Shown here piece by piece: positions 49,450 through 57,670 of a stretch of DNA of 64,000 nt. The notes beneath the pieces are model-generated. The model had not been told where the DNA came from and made no database searches. It saw nothing but the letters and a program-made list of their open reading frames with translations. The position numbers were made by a program, and so were the translations under genes. The stretch's first letter is position 1; every line of letters begins with the position of its first letter. Source of the stretch: Kineosporia rhizophila (GTDB lineage: Bacteria; Actinomycetota; Actinomycetes; Actinomycetales; Kineosporiaceae); the NCBI RefSeq assembly GCF_021277265.1, contig NZ_JAJSOH010000010.1:1-64000 (forward strand). Direction: 5' to 3'.

Positions 49450-52041
49450 GTGAGAGCGATCCGCCGATTCACCGTCCGGACCGTCCTGCCCGAGCCGCTC
49501 AAAGCACTGGACGAGCTCGCCAGCAACCTCCGGTGGTCGTGGCACCGCCCGACCCTGGAGTTGTTCGCGTCGCTGAGCCCGGCCCGCTGGGAGGCCGCCC
49601 GTCGCGACCCGGTCGCCATGCTCGGCTCCTTCTCGCCGGAGGAGCTGCAGGCCCTCGCCGAGCGCAGCGAGTTCGTCGAGCAGGTCGAGGCGGCCGCCGC
49701 CGACCTGCACGCCTACCTCACCAAGCCGCTCTGGTACCAGACCCTCGACGAGGAACTGGCCGCCGAGGGCAGGCCGGCCGCACCCCGCTCGATCGCCTAC
49801 TTCTCGCCGGAGTTCGGCATCACCGCCGTGCTGCCGCAGTACTCCGGCGGTCTGGGCATCCTGGCCGGCGACCACCTGAAGTCGGCCAGCGACCTGGGCG
49901 TGCCGATCGTCGGGGTCGGCCTGCTCTACCAGCGCGGCTACTTCGAGCAGTCGCTCACCCGCGACGGCTGGCAGCACGAGGAGTACCCGGTCCTCGACCC
50001 CCACGAGCTGCCGATCTCGCTGGTCCGCGAGGCCGACGGCACGCCGGCCGAGGTCACGGTCACCCTCGCGGGCGGCCGCCCGCTGGTCGCCCACGTGTGG
50101 AAGGCGCAGGTCGGGCGGGTGCCCCTGCTGCTGCTCGACTCCGACCACGAGGCCAACGACGACGCCTTCCGGGCGGTCACCGACCGGCTCTACGGCGGCA
50201 CCCCGGAACACCGCCTGCACCAGGAGATGCTGCTGGGCATCGGCGGCGTACGGGCCCTGCGGCTGTGGAGCCGGATCAGCGGGGCCCCGGAGCCGGAGGT
50301 CTACCACACCAACGAGGGCCACGCCGGGTTCCTCGGCCTGGAGCGGATCAGCGAGCTGGTCGGCACCGGCCTGAGCTTCGAAGAGGCGCTCGAAAGCGTG
50401 CGCGCGGCCACCGTGTTCACCACCCACACCCCGGTCCCGGCCGGCATCGACCGGTTCGCCCGCGAGCTGATCATGAGCCACTTCGGGCCGGAGGGCGGCC
50501 TGCCCGGCCTGTCGGTCGAGCGGGTCCTGGCGCTCGGGGCCGAGACGTACCCCGGGGGCGACGCCTCGGTGTTCAACATGGCGGTGATGGGCCTGCGCCT
50601 GGCCCAGCGCGCCAACGGGGTCTCGCAGCTGCACGGGGTGGTCAGCCGGGAGATGTTCGACGGCCTGTGGCCGGGTTTCGACCCGCCGGAGGTGCCGATC
50701 ACCTCGATCACCAACGGCGTGCACGCCCCCACCTGGGTCGACGGCCGGATGATCGAGCTGGCGGTGCGGCACATCGGCCCGCAGATCCGCACCGAGGCCA
50801 AGGCATGGGAAGAGATCGGCAAGGTGCCCGCGGCCGAGCTCTGGGCCACCCGCCGCGAGATGCGCGCCGACCTGGTGCACGAGGCCCGGCAGCGGGTGCG
50901 CGCCTCCTGGCTGCGCCGCGGCGCCGGCAACGCCGAGCTGCACTGGGTCGACGAGATCCTCGACCCGGACGTGCTGACCATCGGTTTCGCCCGCCGGGTG
51001 CCCACCTACAAGCGGCTCACCCTGATGCTGCGCGACCCGGAGCGGCTCCGGCGTCTGCTGCTGCACCCCGAGCGGCCGGTCCAGCTGGTCATCGCCGGTA
51101 AGTCGCACCCGGCCGACGAGACCGGCAAGCGGCTGATCCAGCAGATGGTGCGCTTCGCCGACGAGGCCGGCGTCCGGCACCGGATCGTCTTCCTGCCCAA
51201 CTACGACATCGCCATGGCCCAGTCGCTCTACCCGGGCTGCGACGTCTGGCTGAACAACCCGCTGCGCCCGTTCGAGGCCTGCGGCACCTCGGGGATGAAG
51301 TCGGCGCTGAACGGCGGGCTCAACCTCTCGGTGCTGGACGGCTGGTGGGACGAGTGGTTCGACGGCGAGAACGGCTGGGCGATCCCGACCGCCGACGGGG
51401 TGGAGGACGCGGGCTACCGCGACGACCTGGAGGCCGCGGGCCTGTACGACCTGCTGGAGAACGAGGTCGCGCCGCGCTTCTACGAACGCGACGAGGACGG
51501 CCTGCCGCAGCGCTGGCTGTCGATGGTCCGCCACACCTTCACCTCGCTGGGCCCGAAGGTGCTGGCCAGCCGCATGGTCGCCGACTACGTGCGCCAGCTC
51601 TACCTGCCCGCCGCCCAGGCCGGGCGGGCCACCACCCCCGAACTGGCCCGTGACCTGGCCGCCTTCAAGGCCCGGGTGCGCACCGCCTGGCCGGCCGTGC
51701 GGGTCGAGCACGTCGACTCCTCCGGCCTTTCCGACAGCCCGCAGGTGGGCGATCAGATGAGCGTGCGCGCGGTGGCCTTCATCGACGGCCTGGCCCCGGA
51801 AGACGTACAGGTGCAGGTGGTGCACGGGCGGGTCTCGCCGGAAGACCTGATCACCGACTTCGTGGTGCAGGACCTGCAGTACGCCGGCCCGGCCGACAAC
51901 GACCCGGCCGACGGGCGGCACGTGTTCGAGGGGCACCTGACCCTGCGCCGCACCGGCCCGTTCGGATACACGGTCCGGGTGCTGCCCCGGCACGAGGGGC
52001 TGGTCGCGCCCGCCGAGCTCGGGCTGGTCACCAACGCCTGA
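49450..52041 (+). CDS. glgP: Alpha-glucan phosphorylase GlgP
   Basis: GlgP releases glucose 1-phosphate from alpha-1,4-glucan. The 863-residue protein is the short actinobacterial/archaeal type. It shows ALDELASNLRWSWHRPTLEL, IAYFSPEFGITAVLPQYSGG, EVYHTNEGHAGFLGLERISE, and the PLP lysine in CGTSGMKSALNGGLNLSVLD. GTG 49450. It has an extra C-terminal domain past about 720 (RAVAFIDGLAPEDVQVQVVH), normal for the type. Adjacent to the GlgE synthesis genes and working with GlgX. Confidence 0.96.
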   Translation: MRAIRRFTVRTVLPEPLKALDELASNLRWSWHRPTLELFASLSPARWEAARRDPVAMLGSFSPEELQALAERSEFVEQVEAAAADLHAYLTKPLWYQTLDEELAAEGRPAAPRSIAYFSPEFGITAVLPQYSGGLGILAGDHLKSASDLGVPIVGVGLLYQRGYFEQSLTRDGWQHEEYPVLDPHELPISLVREADGTPAEVTVTLAGGRPLVAHVWKAQVGRVPLLLLDSDHEANDDAFRAVTDRLYGGTPEHRLHQEMLLGIGGVRALRLWSRISGAPEPEVYHTNEGHAGFLGLERISELVGTGLSFEEALESVRAATVFTTHTPVPAGIDRFARELIMSHFGPEGGLPGLSVERVLALGAETYPGGDASVFNMAVMGLRLAQRANGVSQLHGVVSREMFDGLWPGFDPPEVPITSITNGVHAPTWVDGRMIELAVRHIGPQIRTEAKAWEEIGKVPAAELWATRREMRADLVHEARQRVRASWLRRGAGNAELHWVDEILDPDVLTIGFARRVPTYKRLTLMLRDPERLRRLLLHPERPVQLVIAGKSHPADETGKRLIQQMVRFADEAGVRHRIVFLPNYDIAMAQSLYPGCDVWLNNPLRPFEACGTSGMKSALNGGLNLSVLDGWWDEWFDGENGWAIPTADGVEDAGYRDDLEAAGLYDLLENEVAPRFYERDEDGLPQRWLSMVRHTFTSLGPKVLASRMVADYVRQLYLPAAQAGRATTPELARDLAAFKARVRTAWPAVRVEHVDSSGLSDSPQVGDQMSVRAVAFIDGLAPEDVQVQVVHGRVSPEDLITDFVVQDLQYAGPADNDPADGRHVFEGHLTLRRTGPFGYTVRVLPRHEGLVAPAELGLVTNA

Positions 52042-52054
52042 TGCAACAACCGCT

Positions 52055-52095
52055 TGAGGACGCTGGTGAGCCACTCCGGCTCACCAGCGTCCTCA
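52055..52095 (+). terminator. Perfect 18-bp-stem terminator after glgP
   Basis: The arms TGAGGACGCTGGTGAGCC (52055-52072) and the exact complement (52078-52095) enclose a five-base loop ACTCC. It starts 14 bases after the glgP stop. The TGAGGACG at the foot is also found at the foot of the hairpin at 42945. Confidence 0.85.
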
Positions 52096-52240
52096 GTTTG
52101 TTGGAGAGTTTTCGTTCCCTCTAGGTGCTTGCCCCCTTGCGGATCGCTCGAGGCGACCGGCAGTCTTCGTCCGTGCGCGCTCCGACACCATTCGTCACCC
52201 GTCGTGCACATCCGCCCGTCCTGTTCGCCGGACGGCGGTC

Positions 52241-53833
52241 GTGACCGAAGCACCTTCCCGCCGGAGAGCACGCCGCGACGACTCCCCCGCGGACGAACCG
52301 ACGTCGTCGGCCCTGTACGGCCCCGACCCCCTCGAACCCGTACGCGAGGCCGTTCTTCGGCGTGACCCCGACGCGTTCGTCCTTTGTTTTGCTCCCGACG
52401 CCTACCTGCGAGTGCCTCGGCGCGAGGGGGACATCGTTCTCCGGGGGCACGAGGAACTCGGCCGGGCGAGCCGGGACCTGCAGTCGATGATCCGGGAGTT
52501 CTCCTGGACACCGTCGCGACGCCTGGTCTCGGCCGCGGAGGTCACGGAGGAAGCCGTAGTGGTCGCGCGCCAGCACGAGCGCCGCCCCAGTCGGGTTTCG
52601 GCTCCCCCGCCAGTTGACGACGAAGGTATCCGCGTTCCCCTGCGCGTAGTGGCCGGGTTCGGGCCAGACGGGCTGATCAGTGCGCTGACCCTGTGGCTGG
52701 ACTGGGCCGCCCTGCTCGACCCGAAGGGCCTGAACTCCGCCGACGGCCTAGCGAGCGCACTAGTCGCCCTGGCCCGTGCCCGCGACGACCGGGGCTTCCG
52801 CGTACTGCAGACCCCGCCGGTCCCGGTGATCCCCGAGCAACCGGCCGCGACGGAGCAGGAAGAACCTGACCGGCCGAAGCCGATGAGCCGAGGGGCGGTC
52901 TGGTGGCAGGTGCATCGCAACACGGTCGTGGGCAGCGTCATGGCGCTCGCCGCGCTGGTACTCCTAGGCTGGGTAGGCCTGCATGTGCTCCCCCCACTGA
53001 AGAGTTCCGACCCATCGACCACCGCCGTCGGCGACCTCCGTGGCGCCGACGCCACGGACACCGGGCAAACGGGGAACGCTCGTGGCCCAGGATCTGGAGA
53101 CGGCGCCAACCCCAGCAGCGCCCTGTCTGACCCGGGCAGCACTGACCCAGGCGGCACCGATCCCAATGGCACTGCCCCAGGCGGCACCGATCCGGGTGGC
53201 ACCGATCCGGGTGGCACTGGCCAGGGCGGCACTGCTTTAGGGGGCTCAAACGCGGGAAGCTCTGACGGGGAAGGCTCCGACGCAGCGAACTCTGACGTCG
53301 GAGGCGAACCCGGGGCTGAGGGCGAGCCAGGGGCAGGGGCAGGGGCAGGGGGCGAGTCCGGCGCGGGCGACACCTCGTCCGCCAGCGACCCCCAAGCCAC
53401 CGGTGCCGGGCCAGGCGGATCCGGAGCGCCCGTGCTCTCCTCGCAGAAACCGAACGTGGCGCCCACCGTTCAGCCAGGCCGCGAGATCACGTTCCTCTCA
53501 GACGTCCTGTTCCCCTTCAACTCCTTCGAACTGTCCCCCCGGGCCAGTTCACGGCTGGACAACCTGGCCCGGCAGGTCCGGGAAGCCCGGATGCAGGGAA
53601 CCATCCAGGTCAACGGCTACACCGACAGCACCGGCAGCGAGACCCACAACCTGGACCTGTCCCAGCAGCGGGCACTCGCGGTAGCAAATGCCCTGAGCCT
53701 GCGGCTCCACGGAACCAACGTACGCCTCGACGTACAGGGCTTCGGGGAAACCAGCCCGCGCCGGACCAACGACACCAAGGCCGGCCGCCGGGCAAACCGC
53801 CGCGTCACCGTCGTGCTCCCCGAACAACGCTGA
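52241..53833 (+). CDS. OmpA-domain membrane protein with SnoaL-like N-terminus and Gly-Thr repeat linker
   Basis: The 530-residue protein has four parts. Residues 30-170 form a cone-fold-like domain (AVLRRDPDAFVLCFAPDAYL). One membrane helix lies at about 230-250. A linker of about 120 residues repeats PGGTD and PGGTG, then becomes Gly/Ser/Ala-rich. The C-terminal OmpA domain has DVLFPFNSFELSPRASSRLD, GYTDSTGSETHNLDLSQQRA and TNDTKAGRRANRRVTVVL. OmpA domains bind peptidoglycan through Asp/Arg contacts to diaminopimelate. It should span the membrane and hold the cell wall. GTG 52241. Convergent with the copC-like gene. Confidence 0.85.
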   Translation: MTEAPSRRRARRDDSPADEPTSSALYGPDPLEPVREAVLRRDPDAFVLCFAPDAYLRVPRREGDIVLRGHEELGRASRDLQSMIREFSWTPSRRLVSAAEVTEEAVVVARQHERRPSRVSAPPPVDDEGIRVPLRVVAGFGPDGLISALTLWLDWAALLDPKGLNSADGLASALVALARARDDRGFRVLQTPPVPVIPEQPAATEQEEPDRPKPMSRGAVWWQVHRNTVVGSVMALAALVLLGWVGLHVLPPLKSSDPSTTAVGDLRGADATDTGQTGNARGPGSGDGANPSSALSDPGSTDPGGTDPNGTAPGGTDPGGTDPGGTGQGGTALGGSNAGSSDGEGSDAANSDVGGEPGAEGEPGAGAGAGGESGAGDTSSASDPQATGAGPGGSGAPVLSSQKPNVAPTVQPGREITFLSDVLFPFNSFELSPRASSRLDNLARQVREARMQGTIQVNGYTDSTGSETHNLDLSQQRALAVANALSLRLHGTNVRLDVQGFGETSPRRTNDTKAGRRANRRVTVVLPEQR

Positions 53834-53929
53834 TCCAGTACTGGGTCTGCTTCAGGTGCCAGCGGCCCCGCACGCGGTACTGCCCAAACCTCTGACCCGG
53901 CACTGACCAGCTCCCGCCAAACACAATCC

Positions 53930-54050
53930 GGCCCCACTCGGGCCCCACTCGGGCCCCACTCCGCCCCAACCCGGCCCCACTCCGGCTCACCCCAACCCAG
54001 CCCGTTCCGGCCTCACCCCGGCGCGAGGCGACCCCACTCCGGCCCAAGCC
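53930..54050. repeat. Degenerate 11-bp tandem repeat (GGGCCCCACTC type)
   Basis: Three near-perfect 11-bp copies of GCCCCACTCGG lie at about 53931-53963. Degenerate copies follow to about 54050. It occupies the 355-bp gap between the convergent OmpA-domain and CopC-like genes. No coding potential is convincing. Confidence 0.7.
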
Positions 54051-54084
54051 GGCCACGCTCGGACCTCAGTCCGCCCCAAAACGA

Positions 54085-54132
54085 ATGTGTGCACATGGTT
54101 CACCTGGTACCAGGTGAACCATGTGCACACAT
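54085..54132. terminator. Perfect 48-nt palindrome between convergent genes
   Basis: Bases 54085-54132 are a perfect palindrome of two 24-bp arms without spacer, centred on GGTACC and beginning ATGTGTGCACATGG. It lies 56 bp before the stop of the minus-strand CopC-like gene and 251 bp after the OmpA-domain gene, so it probably terminates both. Confidence 0.85.
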
Positions 54133-54188
54133 CAGCACCCGCCCTCGCCCCGCCCGCTGAGGAGCGGAGCGGGCGGGGCCGGGTGAGA

Positions 54189-54905
54189 TCAGTTGTCGCT
54201 GGAGCGTTTCGGCGCCAGCACGAAGACGTAGACCGCCGCGCCGATCGCCAGGAGCGCCAGCACGAGCAGGGTCACGATCAGCACCGGAGATGCGCCACCG
54301 TCTTCGTCCGAAGAACTCTGCGCGCTGGCAGTGTTCTCGCTGGGCTCGGCGCTTTCAATCACCTGGGCCCCGCCCTCGGTCGACTCAGCGGTCCCGGTCG
54401 GCTCGGCCGTCTCGGTGGGGTCGGTGGCCCCGGTGGCCCCGGTGGCCCCGGTGGTCTCGGTGGGTTCGGCGGCCGGCTCGTTGCCTGCCTCGGCCGTGAA
54501 GGTGAACTCGCCCGAGATCGGATGGCCGTCGGACGAAGTCACCCGCCACTGGACGGTGTACTTGCCTGCGGGGGCCCCGGCGGCGATGGCCTGGGTGAGC
54601 GTCTCGTCGACGATCTTCGGCTTGCCCTCGGTGACGTCACCGTCCGGACTCTCGATCCGGACCACCGAGCCGAGCGCGAGCGGGTTGTTGTTGAAGACCA
54701 GCTCGATCTCGTCCGGCAGCGTCTTGACGTTCGCGCCGTCCTTGGGGTTGGACTCCACGATCTGGTCGTGGGCCAGTGCCGGGCCGGCCCCGAGCACGAG
54801 CCCGGAAAGGACCAGGGCCAGAACGGCTGCGAACCGGGCCCGGGGGCCGAGATGCCGCTGCTGCTCGCCGTGCTCGGCCACTGAACGATTGGTACGGATG
54901 GTCAC
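54189..54905 (-). CDS. CopC-domain copper-binding-type membrane protein
   Basis: The 238-residue exported protein has a signal peptide ending ALA and a mature start AHDQIVESNPKDGANVKTLP. An N-terminal histidine is the CopC copper ligand. The CopC strand pattern PDEIELVFNNNP and WRVTSSDGHPISGEFTF follows, with a second His. Then come a Thr/Glu/Ala/Gly linker (TGATGATGATDPTETAEPTG) and a C-terminal membrane helix (about 208-230). It probably binds Cu outside the membrane. The GTG start overlaps the YcnI-like stop (GTGA). Confidence 0.9.
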   Translation of the reverse strand: MTIRTNRSVAEHGEQQRHLGPRARFAAVLALVLSGLVLGAGPALAHDQIVESNPKDGANVKTLPDEIELVFNNNPLALGSVVRIESPDGDVTEGKPKIVDETLTQAIAAGAPAGKYTVQWRVTSSDGHPISGEFTFTAEAGNEPAAEPTETTGATGATGATDPTETAEPTGTAESTEGGAQVIESAEPSENTASAQSSSDEDGGASPVLIVTLLVLALLAIGAAVYVFVLAPKRSSDN

Positions 54906-55741
54906 GCCACACTCCCCTGCGAGCTTCCCGGCTTGTTCTCGGAACCGGCGGTGCTGCCCTGAACCGGCCGCGCGCTCTGCAGCGCCGCCACCCGGCGCCA
55001 GGCCACTGCGGCCAGTCCCAGCCCGATCAGGCCGACCGCCAGGCCACCGGCGCCGAGCCAGCGGGCCGCCGAGTCCGAGCTGTCCGAGTCCGACCTGCCG
55101 GAGGTTGAGCTGCCCGAGTCGTCGGAGCCTGCAGCCTCGCCGGCCGCGGTGTCGGTGTGTGCCGCGGTCGCGTGGTGTCCATCGGCCTCTGCCGCCGTGA
55201 CCTCGAAGGCCGGCGCCGGGCTCTCCGGCTCCTCCTCACCCTCGACCGTCGGCTCGTTCCAGTCCTGCACCTGGCCGTCGGAGTAGGTCTGCTTGGTGGG
55301 CAGCTCGATCGCGGTGCCCATCTTCGGCAGCGGACCGACCGAGATCGAGAACTCCTGGTACTCGCCCGGGTTGATCTGCGTGCCCTTCGCCGCCGTCCAG
55401 GTCACCGTGACCGGCGCCTTGGTGACCGTGGCCCCGTCCACCTCGATCGGCTCGGGCAGCTCCCCCTCCACGACCTCGGCCTTCCACCCCGGCACCGGCT
55501 TGGTCATGACGGAGCTGAAGGGGGTGGCGATGGGCAGGCTGACCTCGACCGACGTGGTCCCGGCGGTCTCCGACTCGTTCGGCACCCGGAACGTCAGCCG
55601 CGAGTAACCACCCTCAGCGGTGCTGTCAGGGGTGACCCGGACGTGAGCCTGGGCCGCCGTAGCCCCGGCAAAGGTGATGGCGGCGGCGGCCAGGAGCGTG
55701 GCCCCGGCGCGGGCGGCCAGAGGAGAGCGCGATTGCGACAT
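54902..55741 (-). CDS. YcnI-family (DUF1775) copper-associated membrane protein
   Basis: The 279-residue protein has a signal peptide with AQA and mature N-terminus AHVRVTPDSTAEGGYSRLTF, the YcnI signature; the first histidine can bind Cu(II). The domain continues with FRVPNESETAGTTSVEVSLP and INPGEYQEFSISVGPLPKMG. A Ser/Asp-rich linker and a membrane helix at about 230-250 follow. YcnI and CopC are commonly paired in actinobacteria. ATG 55741. Co-translated with the CopC gene. Confidence 0.9.
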   Translation of the reverse strand: MSQSRSPLAARAGATLLAAAAITFAGATAAQAHVRVTPDSTAEGGYSRLTFRVPNESETAGTTSVEVSLPIATPFSSVMTKPVPGWKAEVVEGELPEPIEVDGATVTKAPVTVTWTAAKGTQINPGEYQEFSISVGPLPKMGTAIELPTKQTYSDGQVQDWNEPTVEGEEEPESPAPAFEVTAAEADGHHATAAHTDTAAGEAAGSDDSGSSTSGRSDSDSSDSAARWLGAGGLAVGLIGLGLAAVAWRRVAALQSARPVQGSTAGSENKPGSSQGSVA

Positions 55742-55837
55742 GGTTCGGAAGTCTTTCTCTAAGGACGAATGATGGACGGCTCACGGCCGCCTCGGATCTA
55801 CTGCCAGGAATTGCGAACTGCACGTATTGCCCCAGGC

Positions 55838-55877
55838 CATCTGCTGCCATCTGCTGCCCTCTGCTGCCCTCTGCTGC
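55838..55877. repeat. 10-bp tandem repeat, four copies
   Basis: Four copies of the unit CATCTGCTGC or CCTCTGCTGC lie head to tail, about 100 bp upstream of the YcnI-like gene start. Confidence 0.9.
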
Positions 55878-56317
55878 GTCGGCGACGGCCGTCCTCGGGA
55901 ATCCTTGCCCCAGAGAGCCAAGGGCTGACCCGCCAGAGTTAGCCAGTTCACAGGCCGAACGCCGATGCCGTCCCCACCGGAGCCGACGCCATCCGCCAGA
56001 TCTGCTGCCGAGGCCGCCGCTCTTCCGGAACGACGTCACATCGATCAGCCGGCGATGACCTCGGGCCTGGCAGAACTGAGTCTTGGCGATAGCGCTGACG
56101 ATCGGACTGTTGGGCCGGCGTCGGAGGGGAACTCGCGGTGCCGTTTGTGGGAGCAGTGCCGGCCGACGAAGCTCGCCCTCGGAGTCTTGCTGCGCGAAGC
56201 GCTGTCCGTGACAGCTGAGCAGTCCCAGTGACGGTCAGTCTCGCCGGGCCTCGAAGGAGGAGACCTCGGTAGGACGGCCGCCGAAGGACAGGGCCCTCAC
56301 CAGCAGAGGGCCAGCGC

Positions 56318-56386
56318 ACTTACCCGTAGAGGGTCAGGGCACTTTCCCGTAGAGGGTCAGGGCACTTTCCCGCAGAGGGTCAGGGC
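56318..56386. repeat. 23-bp tandem repeat, three copies
   Basis: Three units at 56318-56340, 56341-56363 and 56364-56386 share ACTTTCCCGTAGAGGGTCAG with two variable sites. A degenerate fourth copy lies upstream. The core CCCGCAGAGGGTCAG of unit 3 recurs at 56541-56555, on the other side of the pstC fragment. Confidence 0.9.
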
Positions 56387-56388
56387 AC

Positions 56389-56545
56389 TCACCGCCAGCT
56401 CTGGAAGGGCTCGATCTTCGGGCGGAAGACGTAGAAGCCCCACAGGCCGTAGACGATCGACGGCACGGCGGCCAGCAGGTCGACCAGGTAGCCGAAGGGC
56501 GCCGCCAGCCGGGGCGGGCGTACTGGGTCAGGAACAGCCACCCGC
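56389..56545 (-). pseudogene. pstC: Frameshifted remnant of pstC (phosphate ABC permease)
   Basis: On the minus strand one frame reads LFLTQYARP. The next frame then reads [20 protein letters not shown], followed by [19 protein letters not shown] and a stop at 56389. This matches the PstC segment around its central conserved loop, but only about 50 of 320 residues remain and a frameshift separates the two pieces. No pstS, pstA or pstB is in the window. The fragment is bracketed by CCCGCAGAGGGTCAG at 56369-56383 and 56541-56555. Confidence 0.75.
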
Positions 56546-56594
56546 AGAGGGTCAGCAGAACCGGCCTGCCGCACGACCACCGGACATGTCCACA

Positions 56595-56729
56595 CCACGG
56601 CCGCGCACCGGCATGTTCTCGCCACGGCCGCATACTGGCGTGTCCTTGCCACGGCCGCGCATCGGTATGTCCTTGCTACGGCCGCGCACCGGCATGTCCT
56701 CGCCACGGCCGCGCATCGGCATCTCCTCG
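56595..56729. repeat. 27-bp minisatellite, five copies
   Basis: Five head-to-tail units of 27 bp start at 56595, 56622, 56649, 56676 and 56703, each beginning CCACGGCCGC or a one-base variant, with no spacers. The minus strand could read them as nine-residue repeats (RGEDMPVRG type) from a GTG at 56746 in a 64-codon frame. No evidence shows that this is translated. Confidence 0.9.
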
Positions 56730-56755
56730 CCACGCCAGCGACTCACAGAACGCGC

Positions 56756-57379
56756 CTAGAGGGCCTGGGGCAGGGCGGGTTCGGGTGGGCCGCGCCGTCG
56801 GACGGTGCGGCGCGGCACCACTGCGCGGGGCAGCAGGGCCTCGCGGACGAGGACGGGAAGGGGGCTTCGGGCCGGGGGTGGGGCCGGGAGGTGGGGCAGG
56901 GCGAGCCGGAAGCCGAGGCAGCCGGCCAGGGCCCAGATCGCGGCCTCGCCCCGGGCCAGGAGCAGGGCTAGCAGGGTGGCGGAGAGGGCGTGCGCGGCGA
57001 GCATGCGCGGCGACATCGCGAAGAGGTCTGAGGTCTGGTGCCCGGACATGCCCGGGCCGCAGCCGGAGAGGGTGGAGGCGTGGGCGCCGGAGGCCAGGTG
57101 CTGCGCAGTCATCCGGCAGGAGCCCGCCATCTCGCCGGCCATCAGCGCGGTGTGAAGGGCGAACTGGGTGCCGCCCATGGCCAGCACCAGCGCGGCGGGG
57201 CCGCGGCGGCGGCCGGCCAGGAGGTTGACCACCAGCATGACTGCAGGGACGCAGAGCAGGGCGACGACCAGGTTGACCGGTTCGCCCCCGACCGCGTGGG
57301 CAGCGACAGCGAGGCCGACGGCGGACAGCGAGAAGATCGCCGTCCGGGTCAGCCGGATCGCACCGCGCGCCGGAGTCAT
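56756..57379 (-). CDS. Membrane protein with Met/His/Cys-rich loop, possibly copper-related
   Basis: The family is not recognised. The 207-residue protein has four or five membrane segments. Between the third and fourth lies a loop with many metal-binding residues (EMAGSCRMTAQH, then SGCGPGMSGHQTSDLFAMSP). The C-terminal 50 residues are Pro/Arg-rich and cytoplasmic. The loop and the nearby YcnI and CopC genes suggest a part in copper handling (inference). The start is ATG 57379; a GTG at 57409 is possible. Confidence 0.6.
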   Translation of the reverse strand: MTPARGAIRLTRTAIFSLSAVGLAVAAHAVGGEPVNLVVALLCVPAVMLVVNLLAGRRRGPAALVLAMGGTQFALHTALMAGEMAGSCRMTAQHLASGAHASTLSGCGPGMSGHQTSDLFAMSPRMLAAHALSATLLALLLARGEAAIWALAGCLGFRLALPHLPAPPPARSPLPVLVREALLPRAVVPRRTVRRRGPPEPALPQAL

Positions 57380-57530
57380 GGGAAGAACCCTAACCGGCCA
57401 CACCGACAATCCCGGCTCAGCCCTGGATCAAGGTTGCGCCGGACGGGGAGCGGCCGAACACCCGACCAGCGGGTCGCGCCAGGGGCAGGGCAGGCAATGG
57501 ACAGGTAGGTCGAACGGCCGAACTGAACAC

Positions 57531-57574
57531 TACCGGCCGTTTGACGCTGTGTGATCACGTGAGTACCGGCCGTT
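57531..57574. promoter_or_regulatory. Repeated TACCGGCCGTT boxes in a divergent promoter region
   Basis: TACCGGCCGTT occurs at 57531-57541 and 57564-57574 as a direct repeat with 22 bp between. An inverted AACGGCCG lies at about 57513. They sit between the divergent membrane protein genes at 56756 and 57671 and could be regulator sites. Confidence 0.35.
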
Positions 57575-57670
57575 GGTTCATAGGCTGCCCCGGCGGCGCG
57601 CGGGGGCCGTTCCGATCGGCACCTTGCGGACCGCCGTCATTCGCATCGGCCGAAAGGGCTTTCGTCACAC

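Larger units (their letters stand above)
55742..56755. other. 1-kb decayed intergenic region with repeats and a pstC remnant
   Basis: No intact gene is visible. The region holds a 10-bp tandem array (55838), a 23-bp tandem array (56318), a pstC fragment (56389-56545) and a 27-bp minisatellite (56595). Bases 55880-56315 contain nothing I can identify; the open frames there have no recognisable motif. Confidence 0.75.

Noticed and set aside
55948..56319. A possible small gene (123 codons) in the repeat region
   Set aside because: Arg/Pro/Ser-rich composition, no ribosome site, no recognisable motif; it looks like a chance frame.
56595..56729. Possible CRISPR array of five 27-bp repeats
   Set aside because: The units are directly adjacent with no spacers and no cas genes are present; it is a minisatellite.
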